NCBI RefSeq assembly: GCF_001618865.1
Contig: NZ_CP015136.1
Span: 2,267,001 to 2,331,000, forward strand
Source: Luteitalea pratensis
GTDB taxonomy: Bacteria > Acidobacteriota > Vicinamibacteria > Vicinamibacterales > Vicinamibacteraceae
DNA length: 64,000 nt
Reading direction: 5' to 3'
Position numbers and translations under genes: made by a program. This document shows, one piece after another, positions 43,573-51,426 of the stretch (its first letter is position 1; each line of letters starts with the position of its first letter). A model generated the notes under the pieces. That model was not told the DNA's origin and did not search any database. It worked only from the letters and a program-made list of their open reading frames with translations.

Positions 43573-44082
43573 TCAGCCGAAGCTCCGATCGTCGGCTGAA
43601 GGCCCATAGACCGCAGGCACCTTCGACCCAAGCAGGCGCAGGTACACCGTCATCTGTCCGCGGTGATGCGCCGAGTGCAGGAACGTATCGCGAATCACCT
43701 GGTGACGCGGCTGTTCGAAGGCGAGGTGGCCGCCCGCGAGGAGGCGCCAGTTCGTCTCGAGGTGTGCATCGGTCGTCTTCTGCAGGGCCTCGCGCGCCTG
43801 GGCCACGGCCTTGTCGAGCGCCGCCACGAATTCCGCGGGCGTGTTCCCTGGGGCTGGCCTCTGCGACGAGCCGTCCTTCGGCGCGATATCCAGTTCGTCC
43901 ATCGTGATGGCCATGCCGACCCACGACGGAATGTTCGCGACCAGGTCCGACAGGTAGCCGAATTCCATCGACCTCTCGTGCGGCTTCCAATCGCGCTTGC
44001 CGGTGGGCACCTGTTCGAGCACCGCCCGCGACTTCGCGGCCTCGCTCTCGAGCTCTGCCAGAAACCATTCAGTCATCGTCAT
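43573..44082 (-). CDS. DinB family protein
   Basis: A 169-aa paralog of the protein at 42524. The C-terminal metal motif FLHSAHHRGQMTVYLRLLG is present. The first histidine of the usual triad is not: the equivalent helix reads GYLSDLVANIPSW. Activity may therefore differ from its paralog. GGAGG lies 8 nt before ATG 44082. It is first in the DinB-VOC-DinB cluster. Confidence 0.85.
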   Translation of the reverse strand: MTMTEWFLAELESEAAKSRAVLEQVPTGKRDWKPHERSMEFGYLSDLVANIPSWVGMAITMDELDIAPKDGSSQRPAPGNTPAEFVAALDKAVAQAREALQKTTDAHLETNWRLLAGGHLAFEQPRHQVIRDTFLHSAHHRGQMTVYLRLLGSKVPAVYGPSADDRSFG

Positions 44083-44272
44083 GCGAGTGCCTCCAAGCCA
44101 GTGGTGTCACGACGTCGGGCATAGTCCGACGGCTACATACGACGAGTCGCTCGCGCTCGTCCGTGAGCGTTCCTCGCTTCTCGTCACTATGAATGACCGG
44201 CGAGACGCTGTCGACGTGAGCAGTCAAACACAGCCGACAGATGCGGCCTGACAGGAACCGCGTAGACCGGCG

Positions 44273-44809
44273 TCAAAACACGACCGTCAGTCGCACCCCC
44301 CTCAACCCCATCGGTCCCACGCTCAGCTGCGCCCCTCTGCGTGACGGCGCCGCGTAGACGACCAGGCTCCTGTGAATGAAGGCGTCGACGATGAGCCCGG
44401 CGGCTGCGCCGATGCCGCCGTAGAGCGCGACGGCGGCGTAGCACGACGGATCGTCGCGGCACTCGTTGTCGAGGAAGATCAGGGACGTGAGGCCACTGCC
44501 CACGGCAGCGCCGATGAGCGCCCCATTGGCAAGCGAGTCCTCCTTGCGTGCCTGAACCGAATCGACATCCGTGGCTTCGAAGCAACGCCACTCGCGTCCG
44601 ATCTGCATGCAGAGCCACGCCTCCGAGACGTCAGCAATCGTGCCGCGGAACGTGCGGCCGCTCGCATCTGTGAGGGTGACGGTCCTGTCGCTCCCCAGGC
44701 TCTGCAACTGTTGGAGCGACGTGGCGACGGGTTGAGCACTGGTGGCGGCGGGGGATAGCGCCGCAAGAGCAATACCCAGCAATCCGGACTCGAACCAGGC
44801 GGACTTCAT
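44273..44809 (-). CDS. Exported protein of unknown function with Gly-rich membrane segments
   Basis: A 178-aa protein. Signal peptide (residues 1-25, ending TSAQ), then a small beta-domain (DRTVTLTDASGRTFRGTIADVS, an Sm-like strand pattern), and two Gly-rich hydrophobic stretches (ALIGAAVGSGLTSLIF and ALYGGIGAAAGLIVDAF) as in glycine-zipper proteins. A GAGGAG Shine-Dalgarno supports ATG 44809. The family is not recognised beyond that pattern. Confidence 0.68.
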   Translation of the reverse strand: MKSAWFESGLLGIALAALSPAATSAQPVATSLQQLQSLGSDRTVTLTDASGRTFRGTIADVSEAWLCMQIGREWRCFEATDVDSVQARKEDSLANGALIGAAVGSGLTSLIFLDNECRDDPSCYAAVALYGGIGAAAGLIVDAFIHRSLVVYAAPSRRGAQLSVGPMGLRGVRLTVVF

Positions 44810-44854
44810 GGCGGCTCCTCTGGGCATGTGCAGACCCCGAGCGGGTGAACCGCG

Positions 44855-45035
44855 CTCAAGGGACGAGGGAGAACGAACAAGTCAGAAGGACTTCAAGGGA
44901 CGAGGAACAAGGAAGCAGTGCCAAGGAATCAGGCGTGGCGCGGGCGGCGTCAGCTTGTGCCTTGGCTTTCTTGCCGACCTCTTCCTCGTGTCTTGACGCC
45001 CTTGTGACTTCCCTCCTTGTCGCCTGTCGCTTGAA
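44855..45035. repeat. Degenerate period-7 region with inverted halves
   Basis: 44855-44935 reads as loose 7-mers around AAGG/ACAAGG (TCAAGGGACGAGG occurs twice, at 44858 and 44892). 44965-45035 is pyrimidine-rich (CCTTGT, CTCCTTGTC) and roughly complementary. The two halves could form a long imperfect hairpin. Confidence 0.4.
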
Positions 45036-45044
45036 CTACGGCCA

Positions 45045-45081
45045 CCCACGGGCCGCGCTCGGAGAGCGGGCCCTACCTTCC
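45045..45081. repeat. Palindromic element, GGGCCGCGCTC arms (exact copy at 59464)
   Basis: GGGCCGCGCTC, GGA, GAGCGGGCCC, followed by TACCTTCC. The 37 nt are identical to 59464-59500. The loop GGA and the flank match 14275-14302. Confidence 0.85.
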
Positions 45082-45177
45082 CGCGCAGGTCGCGTGCCCT
45101 CGAGAGGAGATGTGAAAGCCGCGGCTGTTTCGGCTCGCCCTCACGAAGTCGCCAGGGTGGCCTCGCGCCGCGTGCCA

Positions 45178-45198
45178 GTTGAGCTATCATCGCTCAAC
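45178..45198. promoter_or_regulatory. Inverted repeat with a -10-like box in its centre
   Basis: GTTGAGC (45178-45184) and GCTCAAC (45192-45198) flank TATCATC. TATCAT could be the -10 of the sigma-factor operon starting at 45210, with the arms as an operator. Confidence 0.4.
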
Positions 45199-45209
45199 CG
45201 ATCGAACCC

Positions 45210-45815
45210 GTGCACGACGCACCCACGCCCGCGCGTGATCAGCTGCTGCCACCTCCCTCGCCAGAGGAGACGTTGCAGCTGCTGCAGCGGCTTCGCGACG
45301 GCGAGGAGGACGCGCTGGACGCGCTGCTCTCCCGCCTGCTGCCGCGGCTCCGCCGGTGGGCGCATGGACGGTTGCCGCGCGCCGCACGCGGCATGCTCGA
45401 CACCGGGGACATCGTGCAGACGGTAGCCGCCAGGGCCGTGCGCCACTTCGCGACGCTCGACGTCCCACACTCCTCGGCGCTTGGCTATTACCTGCGGCAA
45501 GCGATCTCCAACGAGATCGCGACGCACTGGCGCCGTGCCGACCGTCGCGTCTTCGAGACCACCGCCGGACCGTCACTGCCCGCTGACGACACGTCGCCGC
45601 TCGATCGGTTGATCGGCGTCGAGCGCCTGCAACGCTACGAGGCCGCCCTGCAGCGGCTCGATCCCATGGATCGCGAAGCCATCGTCGCCCGCTTCGAGCT
45701 CGCGTACGACTACGACGATCTCGCGCGCTACCTCGGCAAGCCGTCCGCAGGCGCGGCGCGCGTCGCCGTGCACCGCGCGGTGAAGCGGTTGACCGAAGAG
45801 GCGCGCCATGTCTGA
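45210..45815 (+). CDS. RNA polymerase ECF-like sigma factor
   Basis: A 201-aa sigma factor. Region 2 covers residues ~25-95 (LRDGEEDALDALLSRLLPRLRRWAHGRL, TGDIVQTVAARAV, SALGYYLRQAISNEIATHWRR). Region 4 lies near 150-195 (RLDPMDREAIVARFELAYDYDDLARYLGK, AARVAVHRAVKRL). A GTG start at 45210 follows an inverted repeat carrying a -10-like box. It overlaps the next gene, a membrane Ser/Thr kinase, by 8 nt. Sigma-kinase pairs of this kind are common in Acidobacteriota, and the kinase probably controls this sigma factor or shares its signal. Confidence 0.85.
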   Translation: MHDAPTPARDQLLPPPSPEETLQLLQRLRDGEEDALDALLSRLLPRLRRWAHGRLPRAARGMLDTGDIVQTVAARAVRHFATLDVPHSSALGYYLRQAISNEIATHWRRADRRVFETTAGPSLPADDTSPLDRLIGVERLQRYEAALQRLDPMDREAIVARFELAYDYDDLARYLGKPSAGAARVAVHRAVKRLTEEARHV

Positions 45816-47727
45816 GCTCGCGCTGCTCGACGATGTGCGACGCCGCGTCGCCGACCGCGAGGCGGTGGATTGGGACGCCTGTACGCGTGACCCACAGCTC
45901 GCCCGCGCGCTCTCCGACGACGATCTGCGCGAACTGGCGTTCCTCCGCGTGCTCGACGAGATCGGGGTCGTGCATTCGCAGCTGCAGACCGGCGATCTGT
46001 TGGGTGGCGAAGATGGCACTGACACGCCTGCGGCAGTACGCGCGGCAGACGATGACACGCTGACGGCTTGGGGACGCTATCGCCTGGATGAGAAGGTCGG
46101 GCGCGGTGGTTTCGGCAGCGTCTATCGCGCCTGGGATCCGGTGCTCGAGATGCCGGTGGCAATCAAGATCCTGCATCGCCGCTACGGCGATCGCCAGTTG
46201 ACCGACCGCCTGCTGCGCGAGGGTCGGGCGCTCGCCCAGATCACGCATCCCCACGTCGTCCGCGTGCTGAACGTCGAAGAACACGAGGGCCGACTCGGCC
46301 TGGTGATGGAGTTCCTGCGCGGCGAGACGATGGACGCGATGATCGAGTCGCAGGGCGCGATGAACGATCGCGAGGCGACGGTGATCGTCGAGGACGTGTG
46401 CCGGGCGCTGGCAGTCGTGCATGCCCACGGGCTCGTGCATCGCGACGTCAAGGCCCGCAACATCATTCGCGAGCACGCCGGGCGGATCGTGCTGATGGAC
46501 TTCGGCGCCGGGCTGTCGCAGCGTCCGAGCGACGACGAGGCAGCCGCGGTGGGGACGCCCCTCTACAGCGCGCCAGAGACGTTGCGTGGCGCGGCGGCGA
46601 CGCCAGCGAGCGACGTGTACAGCGTCGGCGTCCTCCTGTATCACCTGGTGAGCGGGCGCTATCCCTACGAGGGCCGCAGCGTCGACGCCATCCAGGACGC
46701 GCAGGCGCGCGGGGCAGACGTCTCCGCGGCGTTGCTGGCGTTGCGGCCGAACGTGCCGATGTCGTTCGTCCTTGTCGTCGAGCGCGCGCTGGCAATCGAT
46801 CCGCATGAGCGCTACGAGAGCGCCGCCGCGCTCCTTCGTGATCTCGCAGGCACTCATGAAGCTGCCGTCCCCTGGAAGCAGTGGGTGGTGCGGGCGCTCG
46901 TGGGCACGGGCGCACTGCTGGTGGTCCTGACGTTGGCGGGCATGCTCACCGCTGCGAACTACAACCAGGTGCTGGGCCGATCGGCATTCTCGACGGACAC
47001 GGTCTTCGACTACTTGAGGCTCGGCCGCCGTTCGCTGCTGATGCCGATGGTGCTGGCATTGCTCGGAGCGGGCGTCATCGGTGCGCTGTTCGCGCTGCGC
47101 AACGTGCTGGTGGCCGCGTCCGCGACCGTGCGCGCCTTCGACACGCGGGTTCTTTCCGCGTGCGACAGGGCTGCCGGGCGCCTCGGATTGGCCGACCCGG
47201 GCGTTTGCGCCTGCTGGATTGCGCTGCTCACGGCGGCCGTGCTCGGCGCCGTGTGGTTCACCTATGCGCCCTTGCTCCACGCGGTGACCAGGGACGCGTC
47301 GACGGCAGCGCCAGATTTGCTCCGGGAACTCTCGCCAGCCCACGAGCAAGACCCCATCTATTACCGAATGGTCCTTGCGCTCACGGGCGCGACAAGTGTC
47401 ACGCTCTGGTGCCTCCTCGCCCGGACGACGCGTGCCCGAAGCCAGCGCCTGCCCGGATGGTTCGTCCCGGTGCAGGTGTCGATCCTCGTCCTGCTGTATG
47501 CGTCGATGCAGTTGCCCTATCGGCTGGCCAACGACGCCGACGAGTTCGGCGTCGTCACCTGGCGAGGGCAACAGTGCCACGTGCTCGGCACGAAGGCAGG
47601 CGAGGCGCTGTTGTTCTGCCCGTCGCTGCAACCGCGCCGGCGGCTCGTGAATACCGCGAGCGAACCACTTCCGCCCGTCGGTGAACCGACGCATCTCTTT
47701 GCGGCGTTCGGTCCAAGGTCCAACTAG
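45808..47727 (+). CDS. Membrane-bound Ser/Thr protein kinase
   Basis: A 639-aa protein. The N-terminal ~85 residues are a linker. The kinase domain (residues ~87-350) has the Gly loop VGRGGFGSVYRAW, Lys in VAIKILHRRYG, catalytic loop VHRDVKARNII, DFG in LMDFGAGLSQ and APE in YSAPETL. The C-terminal half has about five transmembrane helices (VRALVGTGALLVVLTLAGM, PMVLALLGAGVIGALFAL, and three more) with a periplasmic loop, instead of the usual PASTA or TPR sensor. It is coupled to the sigma-factor gene and followed closely by a secreted protein and a second sigma factor. Confidence 0.9.
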   Translation: MSELALLDDVRRRVADREAVDWDACTRDPQLARALSDDDLRELAFLRVLDEIGVVHSQLQTGDLLGGEDGTDTPAAVRAADDDTLTAWGRYRLDEKVGRGGFGSVYRAWDPVLEMPVAIKILHRRYGDRQLTDRLLREGRALAQITHPHVVRVLNVEEHEGRLGLVMEFLRGETMDAMIESQGAMNDREATVIVEDVCRALAVVHAHGLVHRDVKARNIIREHAGRIVLMDFGAGLSQRPSDDEAAAVGTPLYSAPETLRGAAATPASDVYSVGVLLYHLVSGRYPYEGRSVDAIQDAQARGADVSAALLALRPNVPMSFVLVVERALAIDPHERYESAAALLRDLAGTHEAAVPWKQWVVRALVGTGALLVVLTLAGMLTAANYNQVLGRSAFSTDTVFDYLRLGRRSLLMPMVLALLGAGVIGALFALRNVLVAASATVRAFDTRVLSACDRAAGRLGLADPGVCACWIALLTAAVLGAVWFTYAPLLHAVTRDASTAAPDLLRELSPAHEQDPIYYRMVLALTGATSVTLWCLLARTTRARSQRLPGWFVPVQVSILVLLYASMQLPYRLANDADEFGVVTWRGQQCHVLGTKAGEALLFCPSLQPRRRLVNTASEPLPPVGEPTHLFAAFGPRSN

Positions 47728-47760
47728 TGCCGCCTGCTTCCGAAGAGAAGAGTGTCCTGC

Positions 47761-48834
47761 ATGCGTCGATCGATCCTGGCTCTCGCGCTGTCGGTCCTGT
47801 GTGTCGCGCTGACACCCGTGTCAGCGCACGCCTTCTTCTGGAAGTGGCTGGATGACCTGAGCGGCCCACAATTTGCCGGAATCAGCTTCGAACTGAAGCT
47901 GTTGTGCCTGACGCAGAGCGCAGGCGCGCGCCAGGAGATGCTCCACGGGGTGAAGCGACGGCTCGAGGCGGAACGCCTGTCGTACCAGCGCAGGGCCATG
48001 ATCAGTCAGGAGCCAGCCGCGCTCTATTACCGCGTGGCGGTGATACTGACAGCCGAGGCCATCGCCGAAACCGAGCGCGTCGTTGGAGGAGCCAGTAGCG
48101 GCGAGGCCACTGGCAAGAAGCAGGTCGATGGCGCGATGGCAAGAGTCGTGAACCTTCGCATATTGGCGCGAGTCGCAGCCGATGCGAAAATCGATCCCAG
48201 CTTACGCGACGAAGACTTCAACCAACTGAAGACGTGGCTCACCGATCTCCAGGCGATCTCGCCGCCTGGCGACGACGCCAAAGATGTGGAGCGCTTCAAG
48301 ACGGACGTGCTGACGAAGGCCCGCGCCCTGGTCCTGTTGCCGGTGGGTGGGTTCGCCTTCTCGGCGTGCCCACTCAGCTACCACGACGTCGATCGCGCGT
48401 TCGTCAGCGCCACCGCCGGGTTCGGGTGGGACACCAAGAACGCGAATCAAGGCAAGGGCAACATGATGGCGACAGTCGGCGCGTCGGCGCACTGGGTCAT
48501 CGTTCCCGCCGTCACGGTCGGGGCTGGTGCCGGTGTCGCGCGGTTCTTCGTGGGTTCCCGGGACGATTTCTGGAAGGCCTACGTGCAGCCGGTCATCGTC
48601 GACGTTAGGCCGCTGACGCTGTTCTTCGGGAATCCGCGATTCCGGAACCCCTGGGCACACACGATTTACATCCGTTACAGCGGGACGACATTCCCCGGCG
48701 GCTTCAAGGCGGGCCTGTTCGAGCCGGATCAGCCAACGTACAAGACCGAATACATCAATTCATTCGGGATCTATTTCGACACCGAGCCCCTGTTCAGGAA
48801 CAAGCAGCGCAAGTGGTGGAGAGACCACCCATGA
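47761..48834 (+). CDS. Exported protein of unknown function, possibly outer-membrane
   Basis: A 357-aa protein. Signal peptide (residues 1-23, ending VSAHA); a helical segment (residues ~45-190); then strands with alternating hydrophobic residues (FVSATAGFGWDTKNA, MATVGASAHWVIVPAVTVGAG, HTIYIRYSGTTFPGG, INSFGIYFDTEPLF) suggestive of a small beta-sheet or barrel domain. It lies 33 nt after the kinase gene and 54 nt before a second sigma-factor gene. No family is recognised. It is a candidate sensor or output protein of the sigma/kinase locus. Confidence 0.65.
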   Translation: MRRSILALALSVLCVALTPVSAHAFFWKWLDDLSGPQFAGISFELKLLCLTQSAGARQEMLHGVKRRLEAERLSYQRRAMISQEPAALYYRVAVILTAEAIAETERVVGGASSGEATGKKQVDGAMARVVNLRILARVAADAKIDPSLRDEDFNQLKTWLTDLQAISPPGDDAKDVERFKTDVLTKARALVLLPVGGFAFSACPLSYHDVDRAFVSATAGFGWDTKNANQGKGNMMATVGASAHWVIVPAVTVGAGAGVARFFVGSRDDFWKAYVQPVIVDVRPLTLFFGNPRFRNPWAHTIYIRYSGTTFPGGFKAGLFEPDQPTYKTEYINSFGIYFDTEPLFRNKQRKWWRDHP

Positions 48835-48888
48835 GCTTGTAACACTCTCCTGAGCATCGCGTTCCCCCTCAAGCAGGAGGGTTCGCCG

Positions 48889-49695
48889 ATGCTCACGTCC
48901 CCGCTTGCGCCTGCCGATTTCTCGCTCCTGTCTGATGTCATTGCGACCGTCAGCCGCACCAGCGGCCTGCCGGCCGAAGATGCGATGGACTTCAGCCAGC
49001 ACGTCCACCTGAAGCTGCTCGAACGCAACTACGCGCCCCTGAAGCGGTTTGCGGGGCGCAGCTCGCTCAAGACCTTCATCACCGTCGTCGTCCGTCGCCA
49101 GCTCCTCGACTGGCGCAACCGCCACTACGGCAAGTGGCGCCCGTGCGAGGCCGCCCGTCGACTCGGGCATGCCGCCATTCACCTGGACCGTCTCATCTCG
49201 CGCGACGGGCACCAGGTGGACGATGCGGTCGCGATCATGGCGACGCGGCCGGAGTGCGCGGACGAAACGGTGTTGCGCGCGCTGGCGACGCAGTTGCCGC
49301 AGCGCATCCGCGCCAGGACCGTCGCGACCGACGACTTCGAGGGCATCAGCCCCTGCAGCTTCGATGATCCGGTCGAGGCGAGGCAGGACGAAGAGCAGAC
49401 GCGCGTGCGGCGTGAACGCCTGCGCCTTGCGTGCCTTGCACTTCCACCCGACGACCGGCGCCTGCTGCACCTGCGCTTTGGCCGCGGCCTGGCGGTCAGC
49501 GACGTTGCAAGATTGATGGGGGAGCCCGCCAAGCCGCTGTATCGCCGCCTCGATCGCATCGTGTCGGCCCTGCGGTCGTCGTTGGTGAACGGCGACGCCG
49601 CGACATGCCGCCGTTCGTGCCGGAGACACTGCGTCCGCTCCGGCTCGCCAGGGCGCAAGACCCGTGATCGGCCTGGGCATATCGAGCGGGAATGA
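48889..49695 (+). CDS. Sigma-70-like RNA polymerase sigma factor
   Basis: A 268-aa protein. Region-2-like part at residues ~10-85 (SGLPAEDAMDFSQHVHLKLLERNYAPLKRF, SLKTFITVVVRRQLLDWRNRHYGKWRP); region-4 HTH near residues 180-235 (LPPDDRRLLHLRFGRGLAVSDVARLMGEP, LYRRLDRIVSALRSSL). The C-terminal ~30 residues are Arg/Cys-rich and unrelated. AGGAGGG precedes ATG 48889. It is the second sigma factor within 4 kb, with the kinase and secreted protein between them. Confidence 0.78.
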   Translation: MLTSPLAPADFSLLSDVIATVSRTSGLPAEDAMDFSQHVHLKLLERNYAPLKRFAGRSSLKTFITVVVRRQLLDWRNRHYGKWRPCEAARRLGHAAIHLDRLISRDGHQVDDAVAIMATRPECADETVLRALATQLPQRIRARTVATDDFEGISPCSFDDPVEARQDEEQTRVRRERLRLACLALPPDDRRLLHLRFGRGLAVSDVARLMGEPAKPLYRRLDRIVSALRSSLVNGDAATCRRSCRRHCVRSGSPGRKTRDRPGHIERE

Positions 49696-49834
49696 CGGCA
49701 TGAAACGAGCCTTTCCGGCCCAATGCTGACCAGTGGCAGCGTCAGATCCGCGTCGCTTCACGCGTCTGTATGGAGGTGCGACTGGCAGCTGAATCGCACC
49801 GAATCGAACGTCTACCTGGCCCCAATCGAGGCTC

Positions 49835-50494
49835 ATGCCGAACTGGACTGAACAGCAACTTCACGTCGTCGGCACGAAGGCCGACATCGATGAGTTCATG
49901 CGCGCCGGCTACACGCGCCGCGGCAAGGACGAGACCGACAACCTGCTGCATTTCGACGTGCTCTGCCCGCCGGAGCGCCGCGCCGAGCAACGCGACGAGC
50001 AAAGCGACGAGCGTATCGAGAGCGGTGTGGTGCTGATCCACTTCCGGACGCGGACGCAGGCCCATTTCGAGATCATCACCGCGTGGGTTTACCCGGCGGA
50101 CTTCTACGCGGCGATGGCGGCCGAATGGCCGACGCTGTCCTTCGCCTGCACAGTGGCCGGCGAAATGGGTGATTTCGGCGGCCTCGTCCTGTACGTTGGC
50201 GGGAAGTTCGACAACATTGTCGAAGACTTCCATCACCCCTACGACCGCCGTGGCCACTTGCGGAAGGTCCGGGCGGCGCTGAAGCGATGGATGGCGTTCC
50301 TCACGAGCGGCCGCGACTGCCGCGTCATGCCACACCACGCCTGGGACCTGGGGTCGATGCCGATGAATGTTCACTTCGACGGCAACTCCTGGTTCTATTT
50401 TTCGAGCCGGGAGGACATGGCCACGTTTCGCAAGCGGTATCGCTGCCACCATCCGGAGCGTCGCGTGGATGGCGAGTGGAAGCGTACGCGGTAG
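49835..50494 (+). CDS. DUF1281/Api92-like protein
   Basis: A 219-aa protein beginning MPNWTEQQLHVVGTKADIDEF, the typical MPNWC.N.L.V.G opening of Api92-like (DUF1281) proteins found in phages and plasmids; here the Cys is Thr. The middle part (AHFEIITAWVYPADFYAAMAAEWP, LSFACTVAGEMGDFGGLVLY) fits the ferredoxin-like fold with its YxE-type end. The function of the family is unknown. It stands alone and could be a phage- or plasmid-derived gene. Confidence 0.65.
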   Translation: MPNWTEQQLHVVGTKADIDEFMRAGYTRRGKDETDNLLHFDVLCPPERRAEQRDEQSDERIESGVVLIHFRTRTQAHFEIITAWVYPADFYAAMAAEWPTLSFACTVAGEMGDFGGLVLYVGGKFDNIVEDFHHPYDRRGHLRKVRAALKRWMAFLTSGRDCRVMPHHAWDLGSMPMNVHFDGNSWFYFSSREDMATFRKRYRCHHPERRVDGEWKRTR

Positions 50495-50608
50495 CGTCAC
50501 GTCGGGCACCCGGGGGCCGCGCGCGACGCGAGGGTGGCATGATGTGACGACGATGACGTCTCCGGCTGTCGCGTACGATGCGCATTTCGAGCGGGACGTG
50601 TCCTGACC

Positions 50609-51109
50609 ATGGAGTCGTTCGCAGGCGTACTCCGCTGGCTCGACGGCCTCACGTCCGCGGGCGTAATTGAGGACTACGCGATCACCGGCGCGGTCGCCTC
50701 CAGTATCTGGGATGAGGCCACCGCCACGCAGGATCTCGACGTCGCCGTGATCGTTGCCGAGAGCGACCACTCGCCGCTCGATCCCCTCCGCCCGATTCTC
50801 GCGTGGCTCGAAGCGCAGGGATACCAATTCGACGGCGAGCACGTCATCGTCTGTGGGGTGCCGATTCAGCTTCTGCCGGCGTGGCACCCGCTGATCGCGG
50901 AGGCCGTTCGCGCCGCCGTCGACATTCCCTACGGCGAGGCTGACCCTCCCGTGAGCATGCGTCTGATGGCGCCTACGTACCTGGTGGCCTCCTGGAGGCT
51001 CCCCGGCGCTGCGTCGACACGCCGGTTGGAACGCGCTCAACGGCTGCGCGCGGCTGGTCTCGTCGATGAGACGCTCCTGGCTGAACTCGTGGCACGATAC
51101 GACCTGTGA
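50609..51109 (+). CDS. Nucleotidyltransferase-fold protein (AbiEii-like, putative toxin)
   Basis: A 166-aa protein with a minimal nucleotidyltransferase core: YAITGAVASSIWDEATATQD, then LDVAVIVAE, the G-S...D-x-D pattern of AbiEii/DUF6036-type enzymes. The third acidic strand is in PIQLLPAWHP or nearby. Such proteins are toxins of type IV-like toxin-antitoxin pairs. A 61-residue protein starts 4 nt before its stop, a typical two-gene module. The antitoxin could be that partner. The toxin role is inferred. Confidence 0.68.
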   Translation: MESFAGVLRWLDGLTSAGVIEDYAITGAVASSIWDEATATQDLDVAVIVAESDHSPLDPLRPILAWLEAQGYQFDGEHVIVCGVPIQLLPAWHPLIAEAVRAAVDIPYGEADPPVSMRLMAPTYLVASWRLPGAASTRRLERAQRLRAAGLVDETLLAELVARYDL

Positions 51110-51291
51110 GCAGCGACGCCAAGCGATGGACCGCCAAGGCAGACTGGCACGCTACCCAACGTGCGCTTTCGCCAGCCCAGAAGATTGCGCTGATCATCCA
51201 ACTGCAGCACCGCGAGGTCGAACTGGACCGCGTGCGGAAGGCGGCGGGCCGGCCGGTTCGCGGCATCACGCCCTGGCGCACGCGCCCGTAA
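51106..51291 (+). CDS. Small partner protein of the nucleotidyltransferase gene
   Basis: A 61-aa basic, helical protein (ALSPAQKIALIIQLQHREVELDRVRKA region) with a GTG start overlapping the previous stop (GTGA at 51106-51109). It is not a recognised family. The layout suggests it is the cognate partner of the nucleotidyltransferase-like protein. Confidence 0.55.
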   Translation: MSSDAKRWTAKADWHATQRALSPAQKIALIIQLQHREVELDRVRKAAGRPVRGITPWRTRP

Positions 51292-51346
51292 TCTGACGTC
51301 GGCCGCTCCCGTCCAGCAAGCTCGACGGCTACGCCCCAACCCGCGA

Positions 51347-51368
51347 CCGTCGACCTAAAGGTCGACGG
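51347..51368. repeat. Simple palindrome, CCGTCGACCT arms
   Basis: CCGTCGACCT, AA, AGGTCGACGG, followed by CTAC. The arms are identical to 9980-10001 and to core-bearing copy A. Confidence 0.82.
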
Positions 51369-51379
51369 CTACGGCTCGT

Positions 51380-51416
51380 CAGCGTCCAGCTTCCAGCGTC
51401 CAGCGTTCAGCGTTCG
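51380..51416. repeat. Heptanucleotide array, CAGCGTY type
   Basis: CAGCGTC, CAGCTTC, CAGCGTC, CAGCGTT, CAGCGTT: five units just before the end of the glycosylase gene. Confidence 0.82.
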
Positions 51417-51426
51417 TCCAAACTTC

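Noticed and set aside
45187-47694. Long minus-strand open frame (835 codons) antisense to the sigma factor and kinase
   Set aside because: The plus-strand frames carry complete kinase and sigma motifs. The antisense frame is Arg/His-rich without any motif and is a high-GC shadow.
47761-48834. Assignment of the secreted protein to a known outer-membrane family
   Set aside because: The strand pattern suggests beta structure, but I could not match any named family, so only an unknown-function call is given.
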